From Rhodospirillales bacterium (GTDB lineage Bacteria > Pseudomonadota > Alphaproteobacteria > Rhodospirillales > Magnetovibrionaceae): a DNA stretch of 56,524 nt. The position numbers were made by a program, and so were the translations under genes. The stretch lies in contig JANLGW010000048.1 of assembly GCA_024653965.1 (NCBI GenBank), positions 1-56,524 of the forward strand, given 5' to 3'. The notes beneath the pieces were generated by a model. It saw only the letters and a list, made by a program, of their open reading frames with translations. It was not told the origin of the DNA and did not search any database. This document shows, one piece after another, positions 19,052 through 27,427 of the stretch. Numbering within the stretch: the first letter of the stretch is position 1; every line of letters starts with the position of its first letter.

Positions 19052-19845
19052 GCGCTTTCTAAGTCCATTAAAAGGGCATGCACGGTGCGCTCCATGCGCC
19101 GCAGGTCTTGAGTTTCACTGAGCCGATGGTCGCCGGTTTTGACGAATTGGATTTCCACGTCGTCGCCGATCAATGCGGCTTGGATATTCAGCGCCGTGGC
19201 CCAAGGCACTTCTGCGTCCTTCATGCCCTGAATCAGGCGCACCGGCGCGGCAATGTTCAACGGTTCGCGCAAGATCAAATGATTGCGACCGTCTTCAATC
19301 AGTTTTTGGGTGATGACGGTGGGATCAAGCGGATCGTAGTCGTTGGGTTCCAGCCATTGGCCGCGCTGCATCAGTTCGGCGCGCTGGGCAGAATTCATTT
19401 TGTCCCAGATCAAATCTTCGGTGAAGTCCGGCGCGGCGGCAAGGCCCACCAGCCCCTTAACACGCTCGGCCCGTTCGCGGGCGATCAACAGGGCGATCCA
19501 ACCGCCCATGGAGCTGCCCACCAGCACTTGCGGGCCGCCGCTTAACTGATCGAAGGCGTCCAAGGCATCGACCATCCAATCGCCGATGGAGCCGTCAATG
19601 AAGTCGCCCGACGATTGCCCGTGGCCGCTATAATCGAAACGCAGATAGGCGCGCCCCTCGGCCCGGCACCAGTTTTCCAGCGCCAACGCCTTGGCGCCAT
19701 CCATGTTGGAGCGAAAGCCGCCCATAAAAACCACGCCGATGGGTTTCGCCACATCCTTGCCAGGCGTGAAATGGTAAGCGATAGTCGCGCCGTTTCCACG
19801 GGTTAGCATTTTCGGCGGAAGGGCGGATACGGCTGGGGGTTGCAT
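19048..19845 (-). CDS. alpha/beta hydrolase (serine hydrolase)
   Basis: A 265-residue serine hydrolase. Nucleophile elbow GSSMGGWIALL, oxyanion region GVVFMGGFRSNMDG, lid and acid sites (GMKDAEVPW) and catalytic His in KTGDHRLSE are all visible. The start is taken at the ATG at 19845 (MQPPAVS); an alternative at 19923 would overlap the glycosyltransferase. The substrate is unknown; similar proteins act as esterases or peptidase-like hydrolases. It is coupled to the downstream carbonic anhydrase by a 4-nt ATGA overlap. The promoter is probably shared with, and divergent from, the glycosyltransferase. Confidence 0.88.
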   Translation of the reverse strand: MQPPAVSALPPKMLTRGNGATIAYHFTPGKDVAKPIGVVFMGGFRSNMDGAKALALENWCRAEGRAYLRFDYSGHGQSSGDFIDGSIGDWMVDALDAFDQLSGGPQVLVGSSMGGWIALLIARERAERVKGLVGLAAAPDFTEDLIWDKMNSAQRAELMQRGQWLEPNDYDPLDPTVITQKLIEDGRNHLILREPLNIAAPVRLIQGMKDAEVPWATALNIQAALIGDDVEIQFVKTGDHRLSETQDLRRMERTVHALLMDLESA

Positions 19846-19892
19846 TTCCCTGGACACCTTGGGCTGGAACTGTAACGATTGTTGGCCGTTTG

Positions 19893-21149
19893 ATGCGGCA
19901 AAAAAGGGGCGAAGTAAAGACATTGAACCATAACACCATAAATCCGTTTGCAAAACGTTCGGCATCCATTGATGCATCCGGCGCGGCAAGTGACGCGCCG
20001 GTAACGATTCTGCAGGTGCTGCCCGCCTTGGGCGGCAGCGGCGGGGTCGAGCGCGGCACGGTGGAAATCGCGGGCTGTATTTCCAAACAAGGCTGGCGTT
20101 CGTTGGTGGCGTCGAACGGGGGCGAACGGGTCTATCAGTTGCAGCGCGCCGGAGCGGAGCATTTCTTACTGCCGCTGCATTCAAAAAACCCTTTGATCAT
20201 GTATGCCAATATCACTCGACTGGAGCGCCTGATTCGCGAGCAAAACGTGGACATCGTTCACGCTCGTTCGCGCGCCCCGGCATGGAGCGCGTATTTTGCC
20301 TGCAAACGCACCGGGGCTGCGTTCATCACCACCTTTCACGGCACCTACGGCGCAGGCAATGCGATGAAGCGGGCCTATAACGCCATCATGGCCAAGGGCG
20401 AGCGCGTCATCGCGATTTCCGCCTTCATCGCGGGACACTTGAAACAACAATATGGCGCGGCGAGCGATGCCATCCGCGTCATCCATCGCGGCGTAGATAT
20501 CGAAACGTTCGATCAGGCCAAAGTCAGCGCCGAACGCGTGGTGCACTTGGCGCAAAGCTGGCGGCTGGAAGACGGTTATCCGGTGGTCATGCTGCCGGGC
20601 CGCCTGACCCGTTGGAAAGGCCAGACCATATTTATCGAGGCGGTGGCCAAATTGGGCCGCGCCGATATCCGTTGCGTGCTGGTGGGTTCCGACCAAGGCC
20701 GCAGCGGTTACCGCAAGGAGCTGGAGCGTCTGATCGATCGCAACGGTCTCAATTCCGTGGTGCGCATCGTCGATCATTGCGAAGACATGCCCGCCGCTTA
20801 CATGCTGGCGGATGTGGTGGTTTCAGCTTCGACCGACCCGGAAGCTTTTGGCCGCATCGTGACCGAGGCCCAGGCGCTGGGCCGCCTAGTGGTGGCCCCC
20901 GATCACGGTGGTGCTAGGGAAACCATCATCGAAGGCCAGACCGGCTGGCTGGTTCCACCGGGCGACACGGCAGCGCTGGCGGACGCCTTGCGCACGGCAT
21001 TGAATTTAAGCGACACGGAACGCCAAGCCTTTGCCGAGCGCGCGGTGGAAACCGTCCGGCAAAACTTTTCTAAGGATGCCATGTGCGCCAAGACCCTTCG
21101 TGTTTACGCGGAGGTGCTGGCCGATCATGGCAAGGACGTTGGGGCGTGA
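19893..21149 (+). CDS. glycosyltransferase family 4
   Basis: A 418-residue GT-B-fold glycosyltransferase. It has ILQVLPALGGSGGVERGTVEIAG at the start of the N-terminal domain, HARSRAPAWSAYFACKRTGAA and the donor-site motif ASTDPEAFGRIVTEAQALGRLVVAPDHGG with the family E-x7-E. It probably adds a sugar in surface glycan or lipopolysaccharide core assembly. The start is uncertain: ATG at 19893 lacks a clear ribosome site, and TTG at 19923 has AGGGG about 12 nt upstream. The following GT9 gene starts inside the stop codon (GTGA), so they act as one operon. Confidence 0.88.
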   Translation: MRQKRGEVKTLNHNTINPFAKRSASIDASGAASDAPVTILQVLPALGGSGGVERGTVEIAGCISKQGWRSLVASNGGERVYQLQRAGAEHFLLPLHSKNPLIMYANITRLERLIREQNVDIVHARSRAPAWSAYFACKRTGAAFITTFHGTYGAGNAMKRAYNAIMAKGERVIAISAFIAGHLKQQYGAASDAIRVIHRGVDIETFDQAKVSAERVVHLAQSWRLEDGYPVVMLPGRLTRWKGQTIFIEAVAKLGRADIRCVLVGSDQGRSGYRKELERLIDRNGLNSVVRIVDHCEDMPAAYMLADVVVSASTDPEAFGRIVTEAQALGRLVVAPDHGGARETIIEGQTGWLVPPGDTAALADALRTALNLSDTERQAFAERAVETVRQNFSKDAMCAKTLRVYAEVLADHGKDVGA

Positions 21150-22093
21150 CGCTAAAACAAGACCGCATCTTAGTCATTAAACTTGGCGCACTGGGCGACT
21201 TCGTGCAGGCGCTGGGCCCCATGGCGGCCATCCGCAGACACCATGCGGGCGCGCATGTGGTGCTGTTGACCGCCAAACCTTACGTGGAATTCGCCAAGGC
21301 TTCGAACCTGTTTGACGAAGTGTGGGTGGATGAAGAACGCCCCAAGGCGTGGCAGATCGGGCAGGTCATGCGGTTGCGCCATAAGTTCAAATCCGGGGCC
21401 TTTACGCGGGTGTACGATTTGCAAACTTCGGATCGCTCCAGCTTTTATTTTCACATTCTGGGGCCGGGCAAACGACCCGAATGGTCGGGCATCGCCCTGG
21501 GCTGTTCCCATCCTCACGCCAACCGGGACCGGGGCAAGATGCACACCATCGAGCGCCAGCGCGAACAGTTGCAGATGGCGGGCATTTCTGAGGTGCCCGC
21601 GCCGGATTTGTCATGGGCCAAAGCCGACATAGGCCGCTTCGCCATCGCCAAGCCTTATGCGCTGCTGGTTCCGGGCGGCGCGCCGCATCGTCCGGCCAAG
21701 CGCTGGCCCGCATCCCACTACGCCCAATTGGCCAATCACATGCTGGCCGAAGGCCTTACCCCGGTGCTGCTGGGCACCCGCGCCGAGCAGGGCGAGTTGC
21801 ATCTGATCGCTCACGATGCGCCGGGCTGCGTCAATCTTTGCGCCAAGACCGATTTTCTGGATTTGGCGGTATTGGCGCAAAACGCCCAGGTGGCGGTGGG
21901 CAACGATACCGGGCCGATGCACCTGATCGCGGCGGCGGGATGCGCGTCGGTGGTGCTGTATTCGCACGATTCCGATCCGGCCCTGTGCGCCCAGCGCGGG
22001 CCGCGGGTTAAAATCGTGCGCCAGGAAAGCCTGGAAAATTTGCCGGAGTCCGAAGTTTGGGCCGCGCTTAGGGCTTTAATTTCCCAAGATTAG
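21146..22093 (+). CDS. glycosyltransferase family 9 (heptosyltransferase-like)
   Basis: A 315-residue protein of the ADP-heptose:LPS heptosyltransferase family. Seen: LVIKLGALGDFVQALGPMAAIRR (N-terminal Rossmann domain), RVYDLQTSDRSSFY, the nucleotide-binding LLVPGGAPHRPAKRWP and VAVGNDTGPMHLIAAAGC, the family's donor-binding signature. GTG is the start because it overlaps the GT4 stop (GTGA), giving translational coupling. It likely adds a heptose or related sugar to lipid A core; the exact linkage is unknown. Confidence 0.88.
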   Translation: MTLKQDRILVIKLGALGDFVQALGPMAAIRRHHAGAHVVLLTAKPYVEFAKASNLFDEVWVDEERPKAWQIGQVMRLRHKFKSGAFTRVYDLQTSDRSSFYFHILGPGKRPEWSGIALGCSHPHANRDRGKMHTIERQREQLQMAGISEVPAPDLSWAKADIGRFAIAKPYALLVPGGAPHRPAKRWPASHYAQLANHMLAEGLTPVLLGTRAEQGELHLIAHDAPGCVNLCAKTDFLDLAVLAQNAQVAVGNDTGPMHLIAAAGCASVVLYSHDSDPALCAQRGPRVKIVRQESLENLPESEVWAALRALISQD

Positions 22094-22125
22094 GCTTCAG
22101 ACTTAGACGGCCCCTAGAGAGTTTC

Positions 22126-22153
22126 TTGACAGGGGCCTGAATCCCCTTAAATT
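22126..22153 (+). promoter_or_regulatory. sigma-70-type promoter for thrS
   Basis: TTGACA (22126) and TAAATT (22148) with a 16-bp spacer lie about 40 nt before the thrS ATG. The -35 box is perfect and the -10 box is a weaker match. No clear leader attenuator is seen between it and the start. Confidence 0.5.
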
Positions 22154-22192
22154 CCCCCGTTCCTGGATGTTTTTTGCGAAGGCTGAGGTTTT

Positions 22193-24115
22193 ATGGTTAC
22201 GTTGACGCTTCCCGACGGCACAAAGCGCGCTTATGACGGCCCCGTGACGGGTCTGCAGGTGGCGACCGATATCGGTCCGGGCCTAGCCAAGGCTGCGCTG
22301 GCGGTAAAGATCAATGGTGAACTGAGCGATCTGAATCTCGCCATCGAACAAGACTGCGCATTCGCCATCGTAACATCCAAAGACGAAGACGCCTTGGCAC
22401 TGTTGCGTCACGACGCCGCTCACATCATGGCCGAAGCGGTCAAGGAACTGTACCCCAATGTGCAGGTGACCATCGGTCCGGCCATCGACAACGGTTTTTA
22501 TTACGACTTCGCGCGCGCCGAGCCGTTCGTGCCCGAAGATCTGGAAAAAATCGAAAAGCGCATGGCCGAGATCGTCGATCGTGATGAAGCCATCACGCGC
22601 GAAGTATGGAGCCGTGCCGACGCCATTCAGTTTTTCAAAGATGCGGGCGAACACTATAAAGCGCAGATCATCGAGAGCATTCCCGAAGATCAAGACATCC
22701 GCTTGTATCGTCAAGGCAACTTCATCGATTTGTGCCGCGGCCCGCATCTGCCCTCGACGGGTAAATTGGGCAAGGCGTTCAAGCTGATGAAGCTGGCCGG
22801 CGCGTACTGGCGCGGCGATTCCAACAACGAGATGCTGCAGCGTATTTACGGCACCGCGTGGGCCGATAAAAAACAGCTCGACGCTTATTTGCTGATGCTG
22901 GAAGAAGCCGAAAAGCGCGATCATCGTCGTCTGGCTCGGGAAATGGACCTGTTCCACTTTCAAGAAGAGGCGCCCGGCGCGGTGTTCTGGCATCCCAAGG
23001 GCTGGCGGCTGTTTCAGACCTTGATCAATTATATGCGCAAGCGTCAGGAAGATGCGGATTACGTGGAAATTTCCACGCCCTCGGTGATGGATCGCCATTT
23101 GTGGGAATTGTCCGGACACTGGGAAAATTTCCGCGAAAACATGTACACCACGCAGACCGAAGACGACCGTGTCTTCGCGCTTAAGCCGATGAATTGCCCG
23201 GGCGGCATTCAGGTCTATAAACAAGGCATCACCAGCTATAAGGATCTGCCCCGGCGCATCGCCGAGTTCGGCAAGGTCAACCGTTACGAACCGTCCGGCT
23301 CGTTGCATGGCATCATGCGCGTGCGTGAATTCACCCAAGACGACGCGCACATTTTTTGCACCACGGCGCAGCTACAGGGCGAATGCGAAACCGTGGTCAA
23401 GATGATCATGGAAATCTACAAGGATTTCGGTTTCGAGGACGTGCGCATCAAATTTTCCGACCGTCCGGAAAAACGCCTCGGCAGCAACGCCATTTGGGAT
23501 ACCTTGGAATCGGCCCTTAAGGGCGCTCTGGACCAGATGGGCTATCCCTACAGCTACAATCCCGGTGAAGGTGCGTTTTATGGCCCGAAGCTGGAATTTG
23601 TGCTGCGCGACGCCATCGGCCGCGATTGGCAATGCGGCACGTTGCAGGTCGATATGAATTTGCCCGAACGCTTGGATGTACATTACATCGATGAAGTGGG
23701 CGATAAAGTCCGCCCCGTGATGCTGCACCGCGCGCTGTTTGGCTCATTGGAGCGTTTTACCGGCATCTTGATCGAACATTTCGCCGGGCGCTTGCCGTTG
23801 TGGCTGGCGCCGGTGCAGGTGGTGGTCGCGACCATCACCTCGGATGCCGACGCTTACGCGGCGGAAGTTTTTGCGGCGTTGAAATCGGCGGGAATCCGCG
23901 CTGAAATCGACATTCGCAATGAAAAAATCAATTATAAAGTCCGTGAACACAGCCACGTCAAAGTCCCCATCATGTTGGTGGTGGGCAAGCGCGAGGCCGA
24001 CGAAGGCAAGGTCGCCATGCGCCGCTTAGGCGGTAAGGATCAAGAAATCCTTGCGCTTAAAGAGGCAATTGATATCCTCTGCGACGAAGCGAGGGGCCCG
24101 CTATCCGGGAGCTGA
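22193..24115 (+). CDS. thrS: threonine--tRNA ligase
   Basis: A 640-residue class II synthetase charging tRNA-Thr. Domains in order: N-terminal TGS-like domain (1-60), editing domain with [16 protein letters not shown] and the downstream Cys-containing [15 protein letters not shown], catalytic core with [22 protein letters not shown] (motif 2) and [21 protein letters not shown] (motif 3), and the anticodon-binding domain ([16 protein letters not shown]). The zinc-site Cys is in PMNCPGGIQ. Length is normal. It leads the translation cluster; infC begins 97 nt later. A promoter candidate lies just upstream. Confidence 0.97.
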   Translation: MVTLTLPDGTKRAYDGPVTGLQVATDIGPGLAKAALAVKINGELSDLNLAIEQDCAFAIVTSKDEDALALLRHDAAHIMAEAVKELYPNVQVTIGPAIDNGFYYDFARAEPFVPEDLEKIEKRMAEIVDRDEAITREVWSRADAIQFFKDAGEHYKAQIIESIPEDQDIRLYRQGNFIDLCRGPHLPSTGKLGKAFKLMKLAGAYWRGDSNNEMLQRIYGTAWADKKQLDAYLLMLEEAEKRDHRRLAREMDLFHFQEEAPGAVFWHPKGWRLFQTLINYMRKRQEDADYVEISTPSVMDRHLWELSGHWENFRENMYTTQTEDDRVFALKPMNCPGGIQVYKQGITSYKDLPRRIAEFGKVNRYEPSGSLHGIMRVREFTQDDAHIFCTTAQLQGECETVVKMIMEIYKDFGFEDVRIKFSDRPEKRLGSNAIWDTLESALKGALDQMGYPYSYNPGEGAFYGPKLEFVLRDAIGRDWQCGTLQVDMNLPERLDVHYIDEVGDKVRPVMLHRALFGSLERFTGILIEHFAGRLPLWLAPVQVVVATITSDADAYAAEVFAALKSAGIRAEIDIRNEKINYKVREHSHVKVPIMLVVGKREADEGKVAMRRLGGKDQEILALKEAIDILCDEARGPLSGS

Positions 24116-24212
24116 CCCCCAGAGGTTGTTCAACCTTAGTTTATGAGGCTGTTTAACTTTAACCGCGATTTTCAAGCGCGATCCGGTCGCGCACAACAGT
24201 AGGAGAAGGGCC

Positions 24213-24749
24213 ATCGCCCGACCACCCTTTACCAAGAAGTCGCCCAGCGACGGTCCATGCGTCAACGAAGAGATCACCGCAACCGAAGTCCGATTGGTCG
24301 GACCCGAAGGCGAGATGATCGGCGTCAAATCCACCGCAGAAGCCATTGAAATCGCCATTGGACACGGTCTCGATCTCGTTGAGGTTTCCCCCAACGCCGA
24401 GCCGCCCGTGTGCAAAATCCTCGATTACGGCAAGTACAAGTACGAGGAACAGAAAAAGCGCAACGAGGCGAAGAAAAAACAAAAGGTCATCGCGATCAAG
24501 GAAATCAAGATGCGTCCGAGCATCGATATTCACGATTACGAAACCAAGATGAAGGCCGCGCATAAGTTTCTCGACAACGGCGACAAGGTGAAAGTCACCA
24601 TTCGCTTCCGTGGTCGTGAAATGGCCCACCAAGACCTAGGGTTGAAGGTGCTGGTCCGGATGCGCGACGAACTGGCGGAAATCACCAAGGTCGAACAGAT
24701 GCCCAAATCCGAAGGGCGCATGATGACCATGGTGCTGGCGCCAAAATAA
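24213..24749 (+). CDS. infC: translation initiation factor IF-3, ATC start codon
   Basis: A 178-residue IF-3, which binds 30S subunits and proofreads the start codon. The likely start is ATC at 24213, preceded by AGGAG 7 nt upstream (24201-24205), giving the family N-terminus MARPPFTKKSPSDGPCVNEEI. A later TTG start would delete the conserved first 27 residues. Non-AUG starts in infC are a known feedback device: IF-3 discriminates against them, so excess IF-3 represses its own synthesis. The N-domain (RLVGPEGEMIGVKSTAEAI), linker (KYKYEEQKKRNEAKKKQ) and C-domain (KVTIRFRGREMAHQDLG) are intact. A terminator follows at 24790. Confidence 0.95.
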   Translation: MARPPFTKKSPSDGPCVNEEITATEVRLVGPEGEMIGVKSTAEAIEIAIGHGLDLVEVSPNAEPPVCKILDYGKYKYEEQKKRNEAKKKQKVIAIKEIKMRPSIDIHDYETKMKAAHKFLDNGDKVKVTIRFRGREMAHQDLGLKVLVRMRDELAEITKVEQMPKSEGRMMTMVLAPK

Positions 24750-24789
24750 GTTCCAGGTTAAGCCGTTGCCGTCGGCTTTTGAGACAATT

Positions 24790-24820
24790 AAGCCCCCGCT
24801 GGAAACGGCGGGGGCTTTTG
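24790..24820 (+). terminator. intrinsic terminator after infC
   Basis: AAGCCCCCGC (24790-24799), an 8-nt loop and GCGGGGGCTT (24808-24817) form a perfect 10-bp GC-rich stem followed by TTG. It lies 41 nt after the infC stop and should end the thrS-infC transcript, so rpmI needs another promoter. Confidence 0.85.
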
Positions 24821-24962
24821 TCGACTAGCCCTTTGCCTTTTGTGCGGTGCGATCATACAATCTTGCCAATGCTGCATCAGGCTCCCTCACCTGACGAACG
24901 CGGCGGTGGTCGCTTCTTTATGTGATGTGCCGAAAGGCGCTACGCTTGGGGCGCGTTGACGG

Positions 24963-25028
24963 CTAGGGTCGGATCGCTTTAGCTGGGATCGCATAGGCGA
25001 TTCCGCCTAAAGCGTGAATCCGCCCCTA
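24963..25028. repeat. palindromic dispersed repeat, copy 2
   Basis: Begins CTAGGGTCGGATCGCTTTAG. CGCTTTAGCTGGGATCGC pairs with GCGATTCCGCCTAAAGCG (15 of 18), followed by TGAATCCGCCCC, which pairs partly with the GGTCGGAT start. It is the left boundary of a segment holding the hemerythrin kinase; an inverted match lies at 26525-26539. Confidence 0.75.
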
Positions 25029-25045
25029 TTTTATGTGTTAGAGGG

Positions 25046-25100
25046 CTTTTCACGCAATCGATTGAAACAAGAATGTTTCACTCTATTGCGATCGCACTCT
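25046..25100. repeat. short hairpin and repeat end-motif before the hemerythrin kinase
   Basis: TGAAACA-AGAA-TGTTTCA (25062-25079) is a perfect hairpin. It is followed by CTATTGCGATCGCACTCT at 25083-25100, identical to the end of repeat copy 1 at 3463-3480. The remainder of the 375 nt between infC and the kinase gene (24821-24962) shows nothing recognisable. This motif lies 25 nt before the kinase ATG and may hold its regulation. Confidence 0.55.
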
Positions 25101-25124
25101 GAGGTTTTGGGAGCATCTTAATTC

Positions 25125-26492
25125 ATGAGTGGGTTGACGATCCTTCTGCGGATTGCGGCGATCATCTTCGTGGTCGAGGGGATGATCATGCTTGCCTTGT
25201 CGCGGTTCGCGCAGTTGTCGCCGCAGGTCACTACCGCGATTGACGTTTTGATGTTGGTGCTGATTTCGTCGCCCTTTATTTTTGTTTTGGTGATCAAGCC
25301 TTACGTTGCCGCCCGCACCCAGGAAATCAACAATGCCCGGGAAATTGCGGAACGCGCCAACAGAACGAAGGACGAGTTTCTCGCGCACATGAGCCATGAA
25401 TTGCGCACGCCGTTAAACGCGGTGATTGGTTTTGCGCAACTGTTGCAGTACAACCCGGGCGAACCGCTTTCCCCGGCGCAGGTCGACTACACCAACAGCA
25501 TCATTTACAGCGGCAAGCACCTTTTGGAAATCATCAACGGGATGTTGGATTTGGCCGCGATCGAGGCTGATCGGGTGCATATCAGCATGGAAGACATCGA
25601 CGCCAGGGTGCTTTTTGAAGAATGCATCAGCCTGATGCGGCCCGCCGCAGAGGCCCGCAAGATCAAACTGTCGAATCTTGCTTCAAATGGCCTGAACCCG
25701 CAGTTGCACACGGACGTCGTGCGCCTTAAACAGGCACTGATCAATTTGTTGTCCAACGCCATCAAATACAATGTCGTGGGCGGCGCGGTGACGCTGGATG
25801 CGAAGCTGATGGGCGACGGTTATTTCCGCATTTCCGTCATCGATACCGGCAAAGGCATCGCGCACGAATACTACAACAACATCTTCGAACCCTTCGACCG
25901 CTTAGGCGTCGAAAGCACGCGCTCCATCGAAGGCACCGGCATCGGTTTGACCGTGACCAAAAAACTGGTGGAAAAAATGAAGGGCCGCATCGGTTTTGAA
26001 AGTCAGGAAGGAGCAGGCTCCACGTTCTGGGTCGAGATTCCGCTGGCCATGGAGCAAAAACAGCTACTCTGGAACGAAGACCTGAGTGTGGGGGTCGAAG
26101 CCATCGATTCCGACCACAAAATCTTAATTGAGCTGCTGAACAAAGTCAGCGATCCCGTCTTGAGCCATACGGAAGTGAGCGAAGTGCTCACGGAACTGTT
26201 GAACTATACGGTGGGCCACTTCAAACGAGAAGAAGCGGTGATGGCGGCGTGCGGATATCCCAAGTTAGCCGAACATATGAGAATCCATCATCTATTGGCC
26301 GCCAAAGCCACGCTTTTGGCCGAAGAATGGAGCGAAAGCGAAAAACCTGAAGTCGTCGAGCAATTGCTGGATTTTTTGAGGGCCTGGCTGGTCAAACACA
26401 TTATGGAAGAAGATAAAGCGATCGGGCGCTATATTCTCGGCCATGAGAGAGAGGTCGATGGTGCTTTGCAAAATATCGAAAAAACCGCTTAA
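25125..26492 (+). CDS. membrane histidine kinase fused to a C-terminal hemerythrin domain
   Basis: A 455-residue protein. Two membrane helices (about 6-25 and 38-60) with almost no periplasmic part are followed by HisKA with His91 (AHMSHELRTPLNAVIGF), HATPase (LINLLSNAIKY, DTGKGIAHE, GTGIGLTVTKKLV), then a bacteriohemerythrin domain from about 318 to 447. The latter keeps its di-iron ligands: LSVGVEAIDSDHKIL, GHFKREEAVM, HMRIHHLLAA and KHIMEEDKAIG. It therefore probably senses O2 or NO directly. It sits between infC and rpmI, whose neighbours normally abut, and between inverted palindromic repeats (24963 and 26525). No response regulator is adjacent. Confidence 0.92.
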   Translation: MSGLTILLRIAAIIFVVEGMIMLALSRFAQLSPQVTTAIDVLMLVLISSPFIFVLVIKPYVAARTQEINNAREIAERANRTKDEFLAHMSHELRTPLNAVIGFAQLLQYNPGEPLSPAQVDYTNSIIYSGKHLLEIINGMLDLAAIEADRVHISMEDIDARVLFEECISLMRPAAEARKIKLSNLASNGLNPQLHTDVVRLKQALINLLSNAIKYNVVGGAVTLDAKLMGDGYFRISVIDTGKGIAHEYYNNIFEPFDRLGVESTRSIEGTGIGLTVTKKLVEKMKGRIGFESQEGAGSTFWVEIPLAMEQKQLLWNEDLSVGVEAIDSDHKILIELLNKVSDPVLSHTEVSEVLTELLNYTVGHFKREEAVMAACGYPKLAEHMRIHHLLAAKATLLAEEWSESEKPEVVEQLLDFLRAWLVKHIMEEDKAIGRYILGHEREVDGALQNIEKTA

Positions 26493-26524
26493 TCGAAGGC
26501 GGGCGGGCGCTCCGGCGGGTCAAA

Positions 26525-26541
26525 GTGCGATCCGACCCTAG
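26525..26541. repeat. inverted partial copy of the palindromic repeat
   Basis: GTGCGATCCGACCCTAG, read on the minus strand CTAGGGTCGGATCGCAC, matches the first 15 bases of copies 2 and 3. It lies 32 nt after the stop of the hemerythrin kinase and faces copy 2 at 24963, so the kinase gene is bracketed by inverted repeats 1.58 kb apart. Confidence 0.6.
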
Positions 26542-26567
26542 ATTGCCCGGAAATGGCCATTCAGGCC

Positions 26568-26596
26568 TTGCAATCGCTCCATTCCTTAGCTATAAC
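26568..26596 (+). promoter_or_regulatory. candidate promoter for rpmI-rplT-pheST
   Basis: TTGCAA (26568) and TATAAC (26591) are separated by 17 bp, 133 nt before the rpmI ATG. The infC terminator and the intervening kinase gene make a local promoter for L35 necessary. The 235-nt leader region otherwise shows no recognised regulatory RNA. Confidence 0.45.
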
Positions 26597-26728
26597 CCGC
26601 ATCTCTTCGCGCTTTGGCGTGGGGAAATGAAGACGGGCGGCATGGCAGGGCATGCCTCGACCGCCCAGAAAAGCAAAACGGGGTACGCCTCCTTCGGCCG
26701 CGTCCTCATAGATTAAAGGAATAGCAAA

Positions 26729-26929
26729 ATGCCCAAGCTGAAGACGAAATCCAGCGCGAAGAAGCGTTTCCGTCTCACTGGCAGCGGTAAAGTCCGTTCC
26801 AGTGCTGCAGGTCTGCGTCACATGCTGCGTCGTCGCTCTCAGAAAATGAAGCGTCAAGCCCGTGGCACCATGATCCTTTGTGATCAAGATGCACGCATCG
26901 TGAAATCCTACATGCCCTACGCCAAGTAA
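26729..26929 (+). CDS. rpmI: 50S ribosomal protein bL35
   Basis: A 66-residue basic ribosomal protein with [20 protein letters not shown] and the usual C-terminal [13 protein letters not shown]. Length is normal. AAGGA lies 8 nt before the ATG. It leads directly into rplT with 34 nt between. In this genome the gene is separated from infC by the hemerythrin kinase, which breaks the common infC-rpmI adjacency. Confidence 0.97.
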   Translation: MPKLKTKSSAKKRFRLTGSGKVRSSAAGLRHMLRRRSQKMKRQARGTMILCDQDARIVKSYMPYAK

Positions 26930-26963
26930 GCGGCCTGATAGAGCAAGAGACGGAGTATAGAGA

Positions 26964-27323
26964 ATGTCCCGTGTAAAACGTGGTGTAACCACCGGCGCCC
27001 GCCACAAAAAAGTCATCAAAGCGGCCAAGGGTTATCGCGGTCGTAATAATTCGGTCTACAGCGTTGCCGTCGAGCGCGTTGATAAAGGCCTGCAGTACGC
27101 TTATCGCGACCGCCGCGCCAAAAAGCGCGAATTCCGCAAATTGTGGATCCAGCGCATCAACGCCGGCGCGCGCCTCTGTGGCATGACCTACTCGACGTTC
27201 ATGTGCGGCCTGATTAAGGCTGGCGTCGAACTCGACCGCAAGGTTTTGGCCGATCTCGCCGTGCGCGAACCGGACTCGTTTAAAAGCTTGGTGGATCAGG
27301 CTCAGGCCGCTCTCGCCAAGTAA
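26964..27323 (+). CDS. rplT: 50S ribosomal protein bL20
   Basis: A 119-residue bL20, an early-assembly protein of the 50S subunit, with the family N-terminus [20 protein letters not shown] and [20 protein letters not shown]. In some bacteria L20 represses its own operon by binding the leader; that is not visible here. CGGAGTATAGAGA precedes the ATG. It follows rpmI by 34 nt and precedes pheS by 104 nt, with no terminator visible between. Confidence 0.97.
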   Translation: MSRVKRGVTTGARHKKVIKAAKGYRGRNNSVYSVAVERVDKGLQYAYRDRRAKKREFRKLWIQRINAGARLCGMTYSTFMCGLIKAGVELDRKVLADLAVREPDSFKSLVDQAQAALAK

Positions 27324-27427
27324 AAACTGGATCGTTTTAAAATCGATCTGAGTTGAGGTCGAGAGGGGCCGGCGGTGACGCTGGCCCCTTTTGCTTATGT
27401 GTTGGCTTCACGCCCAAGGGGGACGAC

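Noticed and set aside
26525-26716. 63-residue ORF before rpmI
   Set aside because: It starts inside the repeat, has mixed, low-complexity content and no conserved motif; the region reads better as leader and promoter.
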